DNA from: Vibrio sp. ED004
GTDB lineage: Bacteria; Pseudomonadota; Gammaproteobacteria; Enterobacterales; Vibrionaceae
Reading direction: 5' to 3'
DNA: 64,000 nucleotides
NCBI RefSeq assembly: GCF_023206395.1
Contig: NZ_CP066150.1
Location: forward strand, 1 to 64,000
Part shown: piece after piece, positions 18,185-27,321 of the stretch
Layout of the letters: every line of letters begins with the position of its first letter
Numbering within the stretch: the first letter of the stretch is position 1
Notes under the pieces: generated by a model
Told to the model about the DNA's origin: nothing
The model's input: only the letters and a program-made list of their open reading frames with translations
The model's database searches: none
Made by a program: the position numbers and the translations under genes

Positions 18185-19528
18185 ATGAGTGAGAGTAAAA
18201 CAGAAATACTCAACCAAGATGCGAACAACGGAATTTTAGAGAAACTCTTTAAGATTAAGGCACACGGAAGCAGCGTAAAAAATGAGTTAGTCGGCGGTGT
18301 CACCACCTTCGCGACCATGGCTTATATCATCTTCGTTAACCCACAAATCATGGCCGCTTCAGGCATGGATGCAGGGGCAGTATTTGTCGCTACCTGTATT
18401 GGTGCCGCGATTGGTTGTTTGTTAATGGGCTTGTTCGCGAACTGGCCTGTCGGCCTTGCACCGGGCATGGGCTTGAACGCGTTTTTCTCCTTCACAGTTG
18501 TGAGCGAAATGGGTTACAGCTGGGAAGTAGCACTGGGTGCGGTGTTTATCTCCGGTATCTTGTTTGTCGGGATGAGTTTTTACAAAGTCCGTCAATGGAT
18601 CATCGAGAGTATTCCTGAAAGCTTACGCTATTCCATGACTGCGGGGGTTGGTCTGTTCTTAGGTCTAATTGGCTTAAAAACAGCAGGTATCGTCGTCGAA
18701 AACCCAGCAACTTTGGTTTCACTGGGTGACTTCACCAAACCAGAAGCTCTGCTTGCTGCGATTGCATTCTTGATCATTGCGGTTTTGAGTGAGCGTAAAG
18801 TATTTGGCGCGGTACTTATCGGTATTTTGAGTGTAACGCTGGTCGGCATGATGCTTGGCCTAGTTCACTACGATGGCTTCTTCGCTGCACCACCAAGCCT
18901 AGCTCCTACCTTTATGGCAATGGATATCGCAGGCGCACTGAACGTATCGATGATCAGCGTTATCTTGGCTTTCCTTTTTGTAAACATGTTCGATACCGCG
19001 GGTACCTTGATGGGCGTGGCTGAGCGTGCAAACCTGACCAACCCTGAAACGGGCAAGATTGAAGGCCTAAGCAAAGCACTGAAAGCCGACAGTATTTCAA
19101 GCGTGGCAGGTGCGTGTGTGGGTTGTCCGCCAGTAACCAGTTATGTAGAGAGTGCAGCCGGTGTTGCAGCAGGCGCACGTACAGGTCTTTCAGCAATTGT
19201 GGTTGGTGTGTTGTTCTTAGCGGCAATTTTCCTATCACCGCTAGCCGGCATGATCCCCGCTTATGCTACATCTGGCGCTCTGATCTACGTAGCATTCGTA
19301 ATGATGAGCAGCATGCAGCACGTCGATTGGAAAGACTTCACTAACGGTGCTCCAGCCGCAATCACTGCACTGATGATGCCACTTACCTTCTCTATCGCGA
19401 ACGGTATCGCACTGGGTTTCATCACCTACACCGTGCTTAAGCTGGCGACAGGTAAAACCAAAGATGTATCTATCTCGATGTACTTCCTAGCGGCTATTTT
19501 CATCGCCAAGCTGGTGTTCATCGGTTAA
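18185..19528 (+). CDS. AzgA-type purine permease (hypoxanthine/guanine/adenine family)
   Basis: A proton symporter of the NCS2 superfamily, AzgA branch. It begins MSESKTEILNQ; the ATG at 18185 is preferred because AAGGA precedes it, whereas the in-frame ATG at 18155 lacks a ribosome site. About 447 residues and 12-14 membrane segments are predicted. Family motifs are ELVGGVTTFATMAYIIFVNP, GLAPGMGLNAFFSF, and FVNMFDTAGTLMGVAERANL with CVGCPPVTSYVESAAGVAAG. Substrate choice between guanine/hypoxanthine and adenine cannot be read from the sequence; location favours guanine/hypoxanthine. Confidence 0.9.
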   Translation: MSESKTEILNQDANNGILEKLFKIKAHGSSVKNELVGGVTTFATMAYIIFVNPQIMAASGMDAGAVFVATCIGAAIGCLLMGLFANWPVGLAPGMGLNAFFSFTVVSEMGYSWEVALGAVFISGILFVGMSFYKVRQWIIESIPESLRYSMTAGVGLFLGLIGLKTAGIVVENPATLVSLGDFTKPEALLAAIAFLIIAVLSERKVFGAVLIGILSVTLVGMMLGLVHYDGFFAAPPSLAPTFMAMDIAGALNVSMISVILAFLFVNMFDTAGTLMGVAERANLTNPETGKIEGLSKALKADSISSVAGACVGCPPVTSYVESAAGVAAGARTGLSAIVVGVLFLAAIFLSPLAGMIPAYATSGALIYVAFVMMSSMQHVDWKDFTNGAPAAITALMMPLTFSIANGIALGFITYTVLKLATGKTKDVSISMYFLAAIFIAKLVFIG

Positions 19529-19540
19529 CCCTAAAACTCC

Positions 19541-19599
19541 TGAGCAGTCGTTTCTTGATTGCTCACAGCGTTGCTTGGCTCGTTCGCAAGCCAAGCAAC
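19541..19599 (+). terminator. Tandem hairpins after the AzgA-type permease
   Basis: TGAGCA/TGCTCA is followed by an 11-bp stem GTTGCTTGGCT/AGCCAAGCAAC (19570-19599). A short T-rich stretch (ATTTTT) lies about ten bases further on. A probable transcription end, though not a textbook one. Confidence 0.55.
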
Positions 19600-19752
19600 A
19601 ACATGATTTTTAAGAAAGCTAATTGCATTGATGACGAAAGAGCAGAAACCCTACCGATTCAGTGCACTTTTTTATGACCCTACGCAGTTTGTAGAAGTCA
19701 TTATTTGACCGCCAATCGCCTGTAAACGGAAACGCAGGCAGAGGAATATCAA

Positions 19753-21204
19753 ATGAAACTTCTGTACACCCTTAATGAAAGACCGCCTCATGGGCTAACC
19801 CTTCTACTCGCTTTACAACACATGCTCGCCTCAATTGGTGGCATCGTCGCTGTCCCTCTTATTGTCGGTGCCTCTATCGGCTTACCGAACACAGAGATCG
19901 TCTCGCTGATCAATGCTGCGCTATTGGCATCAGGTATTGTGACCGTCGCGCAGTGTCTTGGTTTTGGCCCTGTTGGCATTCGACTGCCCGTTGTTATGGG
20001 CTCAAGCTTCGCCTTTTTAGGTGTGGCTATTTCGATCGGTAACGAAGGTGGTGTCGCCGCTATCATGGGCTCGGCGCTTATCGGCTCATTCGTGGTCATT
20101 GGTGCCAGCTTCTACATGGACAAGGTTCGCAAGCTGTTCCCGACCGTGGTAAGTGGTGTGGTGGTTACCCTAATCGGCTTAACCATTTTACCGGTTGCCA
20201 TGAACTGGGTTGGCGATTCCCCTGCCAACACTGAACAATTCGCTACGCTACCAAAACTGTTTCTCGCACTGGTCTCTTTGGGGATCGTGATTGGCGTATC
20301 GGTTTACTGTAAAGGCGCGGTTGCGGCTTCGGCTATCGTGATTGGCCTAGCAGGCGGGTACATTGTGGCTCTATCACTCGGTATGGTTGATCTTGAGCAA
20401 ATCAGTTCTGCAGCTTGGGTTGGCGGTCCTGAACCTTTCAAATATGGTTTTACCTTTTCTGCCAGTGCCATCATCAGCATGAGCTTGGTGTACATCGTGG
20501 TTATCGCCGAAGCAACCGGTGACTTCATGGCGCTTGGCAACAACTGCCAAACCCAAGTCAGCGGTAAAGATCTAAAACGTGGATTACTAGGTGATGGCCT
20601 TGGTAGCACACTCTCTTCAATTCTCACTGCGATGCCATTGGCGTCATTTAGCCAAAACGTTGGTATTGTTGGCATCACTGGTGTAGCAAGTCGTTATGTA
20701 GTAGCTGCAACAGGTGGTTTGTTAATTTTAGGCGGTTTATTCCCGAAATTAGCCGCTATTGCCGTCACGATTCCTAAACCCGTATTAGGCGGCGTCGGTT
20801 TTGTCATGTTCGGAATGATTGCCTACGCGGGTATCCGCATGTTGATCAAGGCCGCAGACACCAAACGAAACGCCTTGGTAATCTGTGTAGGGTTGGCGTC
20901 TGGCTTAGCCGTCACCTTCGAGCCAAGATTGTTGCAACACTTACCACATGATTTGGCCAACTTCCTACACTCTGGCATTACGACTGGCACCATCATGACG
21001 GTTGTTCTTAACCTTGTATTGCCTAAGTCTTCACGCGCAGAAGAGCAAGAAGCGTTAGCCGAAAGCCAAGCGCAAGTTGAGCTAGAAATGAAAGAACAAG
21101 CTAAAGAAGAACGACACTCAAACGAGCAGCTAGAGATTCAACAAGCAACAACAGAAGCTGACGTTCAAACGGCATCAGAAAACCCTGAACCAAAAACGAA
21201 TTAG
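19753..21204 (+). CDS. NCS2 xanthine/uric acid-type permease
   Basis: 483 residues with about 12-14 membrane segments of the NAT/NCS2 family. The diagnostic QH motif is present in TLLLALQHMLASIGG (about residue 23). The NAT signature SFSQNVGIVGITGVASR (about 297) ends TGVASR, as in xanthine and urate carriers rather than uracil carriers. The C-terminal 65 residues are a polar, Glu/Gln-rich cytoplasmic tail, unusually long for the family. GAGGA precedes the ATG. It would import xanthine or urate for the adjacent pathway. Confidence 0.88.
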   Translation: MKLLYTLNERPPHGLTLLLALQHMLASIGGIVAVPLIVGASIGLPNTEIVSLINAALLASGIVTVAQCLGFGPVGIRLPVVMGSSFAFLGVAISIGNEGGVAAIMGSALIGSFVVIGASFYMDKVRKLFPTVVSGVVVTLIGLTILPVAMNWVGDSPANTEQFATLPKLFLALVSLGIVIGVSVYCKGAVAASAIVIGLAGGYIVALSLGMVDLEQISSAAWVGGPEPFKYGFTFSASAIISMSLVYIVVIAEATGDFMALGNNCQTQVSGKDLKRGLLGDGLGSTLSSILTAMPLASFSQNVGIVGITGVASRYVVAATGGLLILGGLFPKLAAIAVTIPKPVLGGVGFVMFGMIAYAGIRMLIKAADTKRNALVICVGLASGLAVTFEPRLLQHLPHDLANFLHSGITTGTIMTVVLNLVLPKSSRAEEQEALAESQAQVELEMKEQAKEERHSNEQLEIQQATTEADVQTASENPEPKTN

Positions 21205-21364
21205 ATGAATCGCCAATGAGCGTAAAACCGATTTCCGTAGAATCACGGGCGTAACGAGAACACTGAATGTTTCATCGCCCTTGATTCGAATTTATCTATC
21301 AACAGCAAATACCAACAAAGACCCTCTTCCCTGAAAAGGCTGAGATGGCTAAGGACTACTATGA

Positions 21365-22723
21365 ATGGAAACCATCTGGATTAAGAATCCTCTCGCAATC
21401 TACACTGGCTCACTCGCTGATGCAGAAGGCGGCATTGTCATTAAAGGTAATAAAATCATTGAGCTGGTTGGCAAACACAAAGAGCCAACCTTACCCGTAG
21501 ATTACAGCGTCGACGCCTCTCGTCATGTTGTGACCCCTGGGCTTATCAATGCGCACCACCACTTCTATCAAACCCTAACGCGTGCCTACCCCGGCGCACT
21601 GAATAAAGAGCTCTTCCATTGGCTACAAAGCCTCTACCCTGTTTGGGCCAACCTCGACTCTGAGATGATGAGCCTTGCTACAGAGTTAGCTCTGGTTGAG
21701 CTGATGATGTCGGGTTGTACTACCGCCTCTGATCACCATTACTTGCTACCTAATGGGCTTGAGCACGCTATTGATTTACAAGTCGAGGCCGCTGAAAAAC
21801 TAGGCGTTAGAGCCATATTCACACGCGGTTCTATGAGCCTTGGGGAAGATGAAGGTGGGCTACCGCCACGACACACCATTCAAACCGAACAAACCATCAT
21901 CGATGACAGCCAACGCTTGATTCGTGATTACCACCAGCGTGATGAAGGGGCGATGATTCAAATCGCACTCGCACCTTGTTCGCCATTCTCGGTCACCACT
22001 GATCTGATGAAAGAGACAGCCAAAATCAGCGAACGTGAAAACGTCATGATGCACACGCACTTATGTGAAACGCTCGATGAAGAGGACTTCTGTATAGAGA
22101 AGTTTGGCCTGCGCCCTGTCGACTACCTAGAAGATGTGGGCTGGCTCAATGAACGCACTTGGCTCGCTCATGGTATTCACTTTAACCCAGAAGAGAACAA
22201 GCGTTTGGGTAAAGCGGGCATTGGTATCAGTCACTGCCCAACTTCCAACATGATGTTGGCTTCCGGTATTTGTAAGAACAACGACCTCGAAGCGGCTGGC
22301 GTAAAAGTCGGATTGGGTGTCGATGGTTCAGCTTCAAATGACGGCTCTAATATGATTGCCGAAGTTCGCATGGCGATGTATCTACAACGCCTGCAATATG
22401 GCTCAGCAAACGTATCTCACTTCGACGCACTGCGCTGGGCGACATCAGGCTCTGCTGCTGCAATGGGCAGAACCGACATTGGTATACTAGAGGTCGGCAA
22501 ACAAGCAGACATCGCAATGTTCAAACTTGACGATATTCGTTTCTCGGGCAGCCACGATCCATTAGCTGCACTACTGCTCTGCGGCGCTCAACAAGCGGAT
22601 AAAGTGATGGTTGCCGGAAAATGGCGAGTTAACGATGGCACAGTGATTGGCGTAGACATGGAGCAACTAATGCACCGCCACCACGTTGCTGCAATGAAGC
22701 TTGGTAAGTTGGCGATGAATTAA
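21365..22723 (+). CDS. 8-oxoguanine deaminase-type amidohydrolase
   Basis: A 452-residue zinc amidohydrolase close to 8-oxoguanine deaminases (8-oxoguanine to urate plus ammonia). Motifs are PGLINAHHHFYQTLTRAYPG (about residue 60), with the extra His typical of this group, SDHHYLLPNG (about 122), HTHLCETLDEEDFC (about 230), AHGIHF, and GLGVDGSASNDGSN (about 318). It is distinct in sequence from guaD at 4.5 kb. The product urate would enter the PuuD route. The activity is assigned from motif and context, not measured; other amino-purines or triazines are possible substrates. Confidence 0.85.
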   Translation: METIWIKNPLAIYTGSLADAEGGIVIKGNKIIELVGKHKEPTLPVDYSVDASRHVVTPGLINAHHHFYQTLTRAYPGALNKELFHWLQSLYPVWANLDSEMMSLATELALVELMMSGCTTASDHHYLLPNGLEHAIDLQVEAAEKLGVRAIFTRGSMSLGEDEGGLPPRHTIQTEQTIIDDSQRLIRDYHQRDEGAMIQIALAPCSPFSVTTDLMKETAKISERENVMMHTHLCETLDEEDFCIEKFGLRPVDYLEDVGWLNERTWLAHGIHFNPEENKRLGKAGIGISHCPTSNMMLASGICKNNDLEAAGVKVGLGVDGSASNDGSNMIAEVRMAMYLQRLQYGSANVSHFDALRWATSGSAAAMGRTDIGILEVGKQADIAMFKLDDIRFSGSHDPLAALLLCGAQQADKVMVAGKWRVNDGTVIGVDMEQLMHRHHVAAMKLGKLAMN

Positions 22724-23419
22724 TAACTAACGCCAATTCTTGTCCATCAAGCAGTGTATATCTCACGATGATGGACAAGCTTCCTTAATACTGTTAATAC
22801 AAATTCACTCCTGACTATTAAATACGCCATCCTATTGGTTGTTCGCCTCCTAAATACCCAATCAACCTCCACCCTATAATTAATATCTCTAATTTAATAA
22901 TTACTAATTTAAATTCAGCTAATTTAATTAAAGCTAAATATTAAACCCCTTATTTATTTGGCACAGATCAAATTTAAAACGCTCGTTCTATTTATATATT
23001 CATCAAATTAATCAACAGATTTAGTAATAATGGAAATTATGAGGATAATTATAATTTTATCACTTATCGCATTTATGAATAAAATAAAAACCTCTCGAGA
23101 CCTTTCCATACCTAGCCTGACAAAAGACACAAGAGTAGTGACTTAAATATCATTAAATTCAATAGATCAACAATCAATCAATATGAATTCAAATGTGTGA
23201 TCTAAATAGAACTTTTCATTATAAATCTACTATAGATTGAGCAAATCTTATAAAAACAAAAAAACACATTAAAGGAGTCAATTTAAAAACAAAAAAATAA
23301 TTATAAGAATAACAATATAAAACTATTCAATAACCCTTCATAAATATTTAAAAATGCCATCGAATGGTAGGGGGATTATTGTCTTTGTAAAAAGCTAATA
23401 ACAAATCTAACAGGGCTAA
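22724..23419. other. AT-rich leader before the toxin-like genes
   Basis: About 700 bases, markedly AT-rich, with no credible gene. It contains three copies of CTAATTTAA at exact 15-base spacing and many A/T tracts, properties expected of an H-NS-silenced or heavily regulated promoter. A 23-codon open frame near 23075 has no ribosome site and was rejected. Confidence 0.7.
22889..22927. repeat. Three direct repeats CTAATTTAA, 15-base period
   Basis: CTAATTTAA occurs at 22889-22897, 22904-22912 and 22919-22927, and a degraded CTAAATATT at 22934 keeps the phase. Equal 15-base steps suggest a multimeric regulator site. Low-complexity AT sequence makes chance possible. Confidence 0.5.
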
Positions 23420-24661
23420 ATGATGAAAAAAATCACTAAAACACTCGTACTATCTTCGATTTCAATTGGGCTACTTTCTTCTTTTGCTTTCACTTCTCAA
23501 GCAGCGCCAGTTCAAATTAACCAAGCGTCAGCTGAACAAAACATACCTCAAGTCACCTACGATACGATAATCGGTGAGAATGGCGTCTTTATTGATTTAG
23601 ATACCGACAACTTTATTCTCAAACAGCAAGAGTGGTATCAGATCCAAGCCTATGTTGAAGGCGCTTTGGCACTGCCCGTGACAGAAGCCAGTATGAAGTC
23701 GACTTTAAGTATTCCTAACGACATTCCTTTCTCTAATTTCGAAGCATTGGTTCAGCAGTACTCAAGTATTCACGATACCGCCTTCTATTGGAAAAAAGAG
23801 CTTTATCCAAGCATCGTTGACCTGTCATTAAGCTTGGCCAATTACGTCCAAATTAAAGACTTCATGCTTAACCCACTAAGCGACGCCCTTAATGAGATGT
23901 TGGCAAAGGCATTCTCACCGTTACCAGAAGATATTGAAGCCGTTGAACGCAAAAGAAAAATGGCGATTGCTTACCTGAAAAGCCTGCAAAACTTTTCATT
24001 GAGATACCAACAAGAGGTGTCCGATGTGGGTGATAACTTGCTGGACTTTTCTGCGCAGCTAGACACGCAAAAGCTACAACTTGAAGTGTTAGAAGGCACA
24101 CATAACGGCTATCTAACGGATGATGGCAGTGCACTTCAACAGCAAGTAAACGACATCAATACCCGAATCGCACAGCTCAACAAAGACTACACTCACTATG
24201 TCACAGTTGCATCTACCGCCGTGACCTACGCGTGGTTCCCTTTGGTCGCTGTTCCAATCATGGGTGTCTACGGAGATAAAGCAGAGAAAGCACGTAAGCT
24301 TCGCAATGAACTGCAAAATGAAGTTAAAGATTTAGAAGAACAATTGTCTTACACACAAAAGGTATATAACTCTTACCATCGTTCTTCAGAAAGCATTGAT
24401 CTTATATCTCAGCAAATTGAAAACGCTATCCCACATATTAATAAGCTGAAGTTAAATTGGCAGAAAATGAATACCGACTTCACATCACTGCTTGCAGCAT
24501 TAGATGAAGCTCAAAACAATGCCGACATCATGAAAGACGACGCAATGCTTGGTGCTATCGGCGCATTAGCCAATACATCGGTTTCAGAAATGAACTGGAA
24601 TAACATCAGCGAGAAAGCCAAGGCATTTGCAAATAATGCTTATATTCAAGAAATGGAATAG
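23420..24661 (+). CDS. Secreted XaxA/ClyA-like alpha-pore-forming toxin component
   Basis: 413 residues. A signal peptide (MMKKITKTLVLSSISIG..., cleavage probably after SQA near residue 28) sends it out of the cytoplasm. The rest is almost entirely alpha-helical. The key feature is a hydrophobic hairpin (about residues 258-287, ending FPLVAVPIMGVYG). It is flanked by two long coiled coils, one around QQQVNDINTRIAQLNKD and one around KARKLRNELQNEVKDLEEQL. This is the plan of XaxA, the first subunit of the xenorhabdolysin binary cytolysin, and of the MakA/ClyA group. The length also fits XaxA. AGGG precedes the first ATG. No XaxB is adjacent; the next gene encodes a different secreted protein. 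The family call is by architecture. Confidence 0.7.
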   Translation: MMKKITKTLVLSSISIGLLSSFAFTSQAAPVQINQASAEQNIPQVTYDTIIGENGVFIDLDTDNFILKQQEWYQIQAYVEGALALPVTEASMKSTLSIPNDIPFSNFEALVQQYSSIHDTAFYWKKELYPSIVDLSLSLANYVQIKDFMLNPLSDALNEMLAKAFSPLPEDIEAVERKRKMAIAYLKSLQNFSLRYQQEVSDVGDNLLDFSAQLDTQKLQLEVLEGTHNGYLTDDGSALQQQVNDINTRIAQLNKDYTHYVTVASTAVTYAWFPLVAVPIMGVYGDKAEKARKLRNELQNEVKDLEEQLSYTQKVYNSYHRSSESIDLISQQIENAIPHINKLKLNWQKMNTDFTSLLAALDEAQNNADIMKDDAMLGAIGALANTSVSEMNWNNISEKAKAFANNAYIQEME

Positions 24662-24750
24662 TCCATAACCATCGACAAATAGCTCGGCAAAGCGACGCCT
24701 CGCTATAAGTTAAAGCAGCAAGACCAATAAAAACAAAATAACAACAGAAC

Positions 24751-24780
24751 ACCACGCCTTATGAAAAATAAGGTGTTGGT
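24751..24780 (+). promoter_or_regulatory. Hairpin between the two toxin-locus genes
   Basis: ACCACGCCTTAT pairs with ATAAGGTGTTGGT around a GAAAA loop, with one bulge. It is followed by TTTCTG, not a long T-run, so it may be a partial terminator that sets the ratio of the two products, or an mRNA processing site. Confidence 0.5.
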
Positions 24781-24828
24781 TTCTGCTACCCAAAATTTGG
24801 CTAATACTCATTTCGACAGGACATTAAT

Positions 24829-27225
24829 ATGAGAATTCTACCGATTATTATTTCTCTTTCATTATCTCCACAAGCTTTTGCTAGTGACTGGCTAGAGCTT
24901 AATAACTTGCCTAATTCCACCGAATACCCAACTTGGGTTCAATCTGCTTATTCCGATGTCGATGTTCTCTCTCGATCTACATCTGATCTTCACATCAACC
25001 TCAGTGACTGGATTGCGGAGCAGAACCTCTACGTGACTAAACCCTCAAAGATCGTCGTTTTCGCCGATACCATTGAGGTTCCTGAAAACTTCAACTTGGT
25101 AGTGAATAACCAAAACATTCTCATATTTGCCCGTAAAATTGTCGGTCAAGGTGCCCCGACGTTCGTTCTCGGGCAACAAGGCGCGGCGGCATCAGTGACT
25201 GTGATTGCAGGAGAGATCGAAACTCCGATTAATGTCCTCGCCTTCCAAAACGATGGCAGCATCACACGAGATGCCCTTTCTGCAGAAGACGGCGATGGAA
25301 CCTCTGTGGTACTAGCAGGTGAACACTACCGCAGAACCACCATCGACTCGAACATTACAGGGCAAATGAAACTGGCAACCACACCTTTTACCGACATTGT
25401 TAACCGCTCTTTTGATATGGCTGCCAGCTTATTCGACACCAACCCAGAGCTTAGCCTCGAACTGATTAACTGGATTGAGCAGAGTTTGCGTCACGCAGGC
25501 TCAGTGGTGGAAGATGACCCTATCCTTTCAGACCTGTACCTTCAAAGCGTTGCCTTTAAACAGTTCATTAGTTTCAGCACTAAAGAGAGCAACTATGTGC
25601 CTTATCTCGACAAGGTGCTCTACCAAGGCAAATACGAAGCGTACCTGAACGCAATGATCGCGTATCAAGCGCAATGGGATGTCATTCAAGACAGAAGTAC
25701 GGTGATCGAAGACAAGATTGAAGCTGCGAAGTTAGCACTCGCTAACGTTGAAGACGTTCTTAGAGCGCAAAACTCGATCATCACTCAAACTCAATCCAAT
25801 ATAGACAAAATAGGCGATAGCCTGACCGAAATCGACAGCCAATACAAAGCTCAGGAGCTTGTGACACTGAGTGCAAGAACCACTTACTTGGTCGGCGTGG
25901 AAAACTGGAAAACTCAGCAAGAGCTCAATGCAGCCTTGGCTATCTTCAAAGCCATCGCAGAGATTGGCAGTGCTATCAGCGGCGTGTTCACCGGGAATCT
26001 ATCTGGTGTGAACGACCTTACCGAACAATTGGCCAAAACCCCAGAGGCGTTAGATAAAGCGAAAAACTTAGTCACCAATATCAAATCAGTCACGGGGAGC
26101 ATTGATAGCGTTACTAAGACCATTTCGGGCATCGCACAGCTCACCGACGATGTGAAATCGACCATCAAACTTCATAAGATCTCCGAAGCGATGGATGGCT
26201 TTGACTTTAATATTCCGACTTTGAATGAGAGTAATCTAGCTTGGGACCTGATGATCACCGAGATCCGCAGTAACTTGAGACTTGCTGATACCTTGGGAAT
26301 TAAGGGCGCGAGACAATACTTAGTCGAACTTGAAAAACAGGTGCTATTAGGCAAAGCAATTAACACCACTCAGCTTAACTTTGCACAAGAGCAAGCCAAA
26401 CTCGTCGACCTATTATTGACCAAAAACGTCACCGCTAATCAACAGCAAAGATTGAGTGACGCCATTGAGGGTTATCAGGTAGACAGCGAAAGTTTCGACT
26501 CCATCGAGCGTGAGCTGTCGCGAGTGCTAATGCACTTCAAACGACCAATGTATGTGGCTTTATCTAACTATGTTCAGGCATACGAATACTGGGCGTTGAA
26601 ACCAAGTGAGATCACACCTTCGCTGAATAAAAGTTACTTGGACTACCAGTTTGACCTCGCGTCCATCGAAAGTGAGTATGTGAATGCACTCTCTTCATTC
26701 CAGCCAGCACCACAAGACTTCACTATCGACAACTACACCATCTCTAGCCCAGAGCAACTCGATAGCTTCGCAACCACTGGTGAGTTGAACTTCACTATTC
26801 CATTGGAACAGGCACAACTATGTTCATTCGACCGAGTTAGACTCTCTACAGTACGTGTGTTCTTAGAAGGGGAAAACTTACCTTATGGCAAGCAGCTCAA
26901 CCTTGGAATATCGAGTTCAGGTAACTATGCCGACCGCTATCAGGATCAGGATTACCAATTCAGTTCTAATCCGGTCGCACGAGCGTTTTACTACCGCTTA
27001 GATGATCCAACCACCAATGACGTTAGCATCATCACCGATGGCGCAGTGGCGAATAAGTTCGAGTATGCGTACTTCCAACCAACTCCATTCTCGACATGGA
27101 ATGTCACCCTCAACAACTTCGATGAGGCAGACCAAGCCAACAACCAATACCTAAAAGACGTCGAGCAAATTAGGGTTGAGTTCTTAGGCAGTGGTATCAC
27201 GAATGGCAATAGTTGTTCTAACTGA
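24829..27225 (+). CDS. Large secreted helical protein, possible second toxin component
   Basis: 798 residues, not recognised as a named family. A signal peptide ends at QAFAS (about residue 19). Residues about 20-170 look beta-rich (SKIVVFADTIEVPENFNLVV and following). Residues about 290-350 form a coiled coil, followed by a hydrophobic helical stretch (about 363-392, ALAIFKAIAEIGSAISGVFTG) and a second amphipathic segment rich in small residues (about 405-440). Residues about 640-798 are beta-rich, with QLCSFDRVRLSTVRVFLEGE and a FEYAYFQPTPFSTWNVTLNN segment. These recall the C-terminal part of Tc-toxin A subunits. The order beta, coiled coil with hydrophobic hairpin, beta suggests a pore-forming or translocation partner of the preceding XaxA-like protein. 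That role is inferred. Confidence 0.6.
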   Translation: MRILPIIISLSLSPQAFASDWLELNNLPNSTEYPTWVQSAYSDVDVLSRSTSDLHINLSDWIAEQNLYVTKPSKIVVFADTIEVPENFNLVVNNQNILIFARKIVGQGAPTFVLGQQGAAASVTVIAGEIETPINVLAFQNDGSITRDALSAEDGDGTSVVLAGEHYRRTTIDSNITGQMKLATTPFTDIVNRSFDMAASLFDTNPELSLELINWIEQSLRHAGSVVEDDPILSDLYLQSVAFKQFISFSTKESNYVPYLDKVLYQGKYEAYLNAMIAYQAQWDVIQDRSTVIEDKIEAAKLALANVEDVLRAQNSIITQTQSNIDKIGDSLTEIDSQYKAQELVTLSARTTYLVGVENWKTQQELNAALAIFKAIAEIGSAISGVFTGNLSGVNDLTEQLAKTPEALDKAKNLVTNIKSVTGSIDSVTKTISGIAQLTDDVKSTIKLHKISEAMDGFDFNIPTLNESNLAWDLMITEIRSNLRLADTLGIKGARQYLVELEKQVLLGKAINTTQLNFAQEQAKLVDLLLTKNVTANQQQRLSDAIEGYQVDSESFDSIERELSRVLMHFKRPMYVALSNYVQAYEYWALKPSEITPSLNKSYLDYQFDLASIESEYVNALSSFQPAPQDFTIDNYTISSPEQLDSFATTGELNFTIPLEQAQLCSFDRVRLSTVRVFLEGENLPYGKQLNLGISSSGNYADRYQDQDYQFSSNPVARAFYYRLDDPTTNDVSIITDGAVANKFEYAYFQPTPFSTWNVTLNNFDEADQANNQYLKDVEQIRVEFLGSGITNGNSCSN

Positions 27226-27256
27226 AGTGAGGAATAACCAAGCTATCAAATAACCA

Positions 27257-27290
27257 TAAAAAAGGCCGACATCTTGTCGGCCTTGTTAAT
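27257..27290. terminator. Bidirectional terminator after the toxin locus
   Basis: A perfect 10-bp stem AAGGCCGACA/TGTCGGCCTT (27262-27284) with a 3-base loop. The T-run is strongest on the minus strand, so it ends the amidohydrolase lipoprotein gene and probably also the 798-residue gene. Confidence 0.9.
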
Positions 27291-27321
27291 TGTATTCGAT
27301 TGCTAGAATCAGGTTTAAGTC

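Noticed and set aside
23075..23146. 23-codon frame MNKIKTSRDLSIPSL... in the AT-rich leader
   Set aside because: No ribosome site and no recognisable features; the leader is better seen as regulatory.
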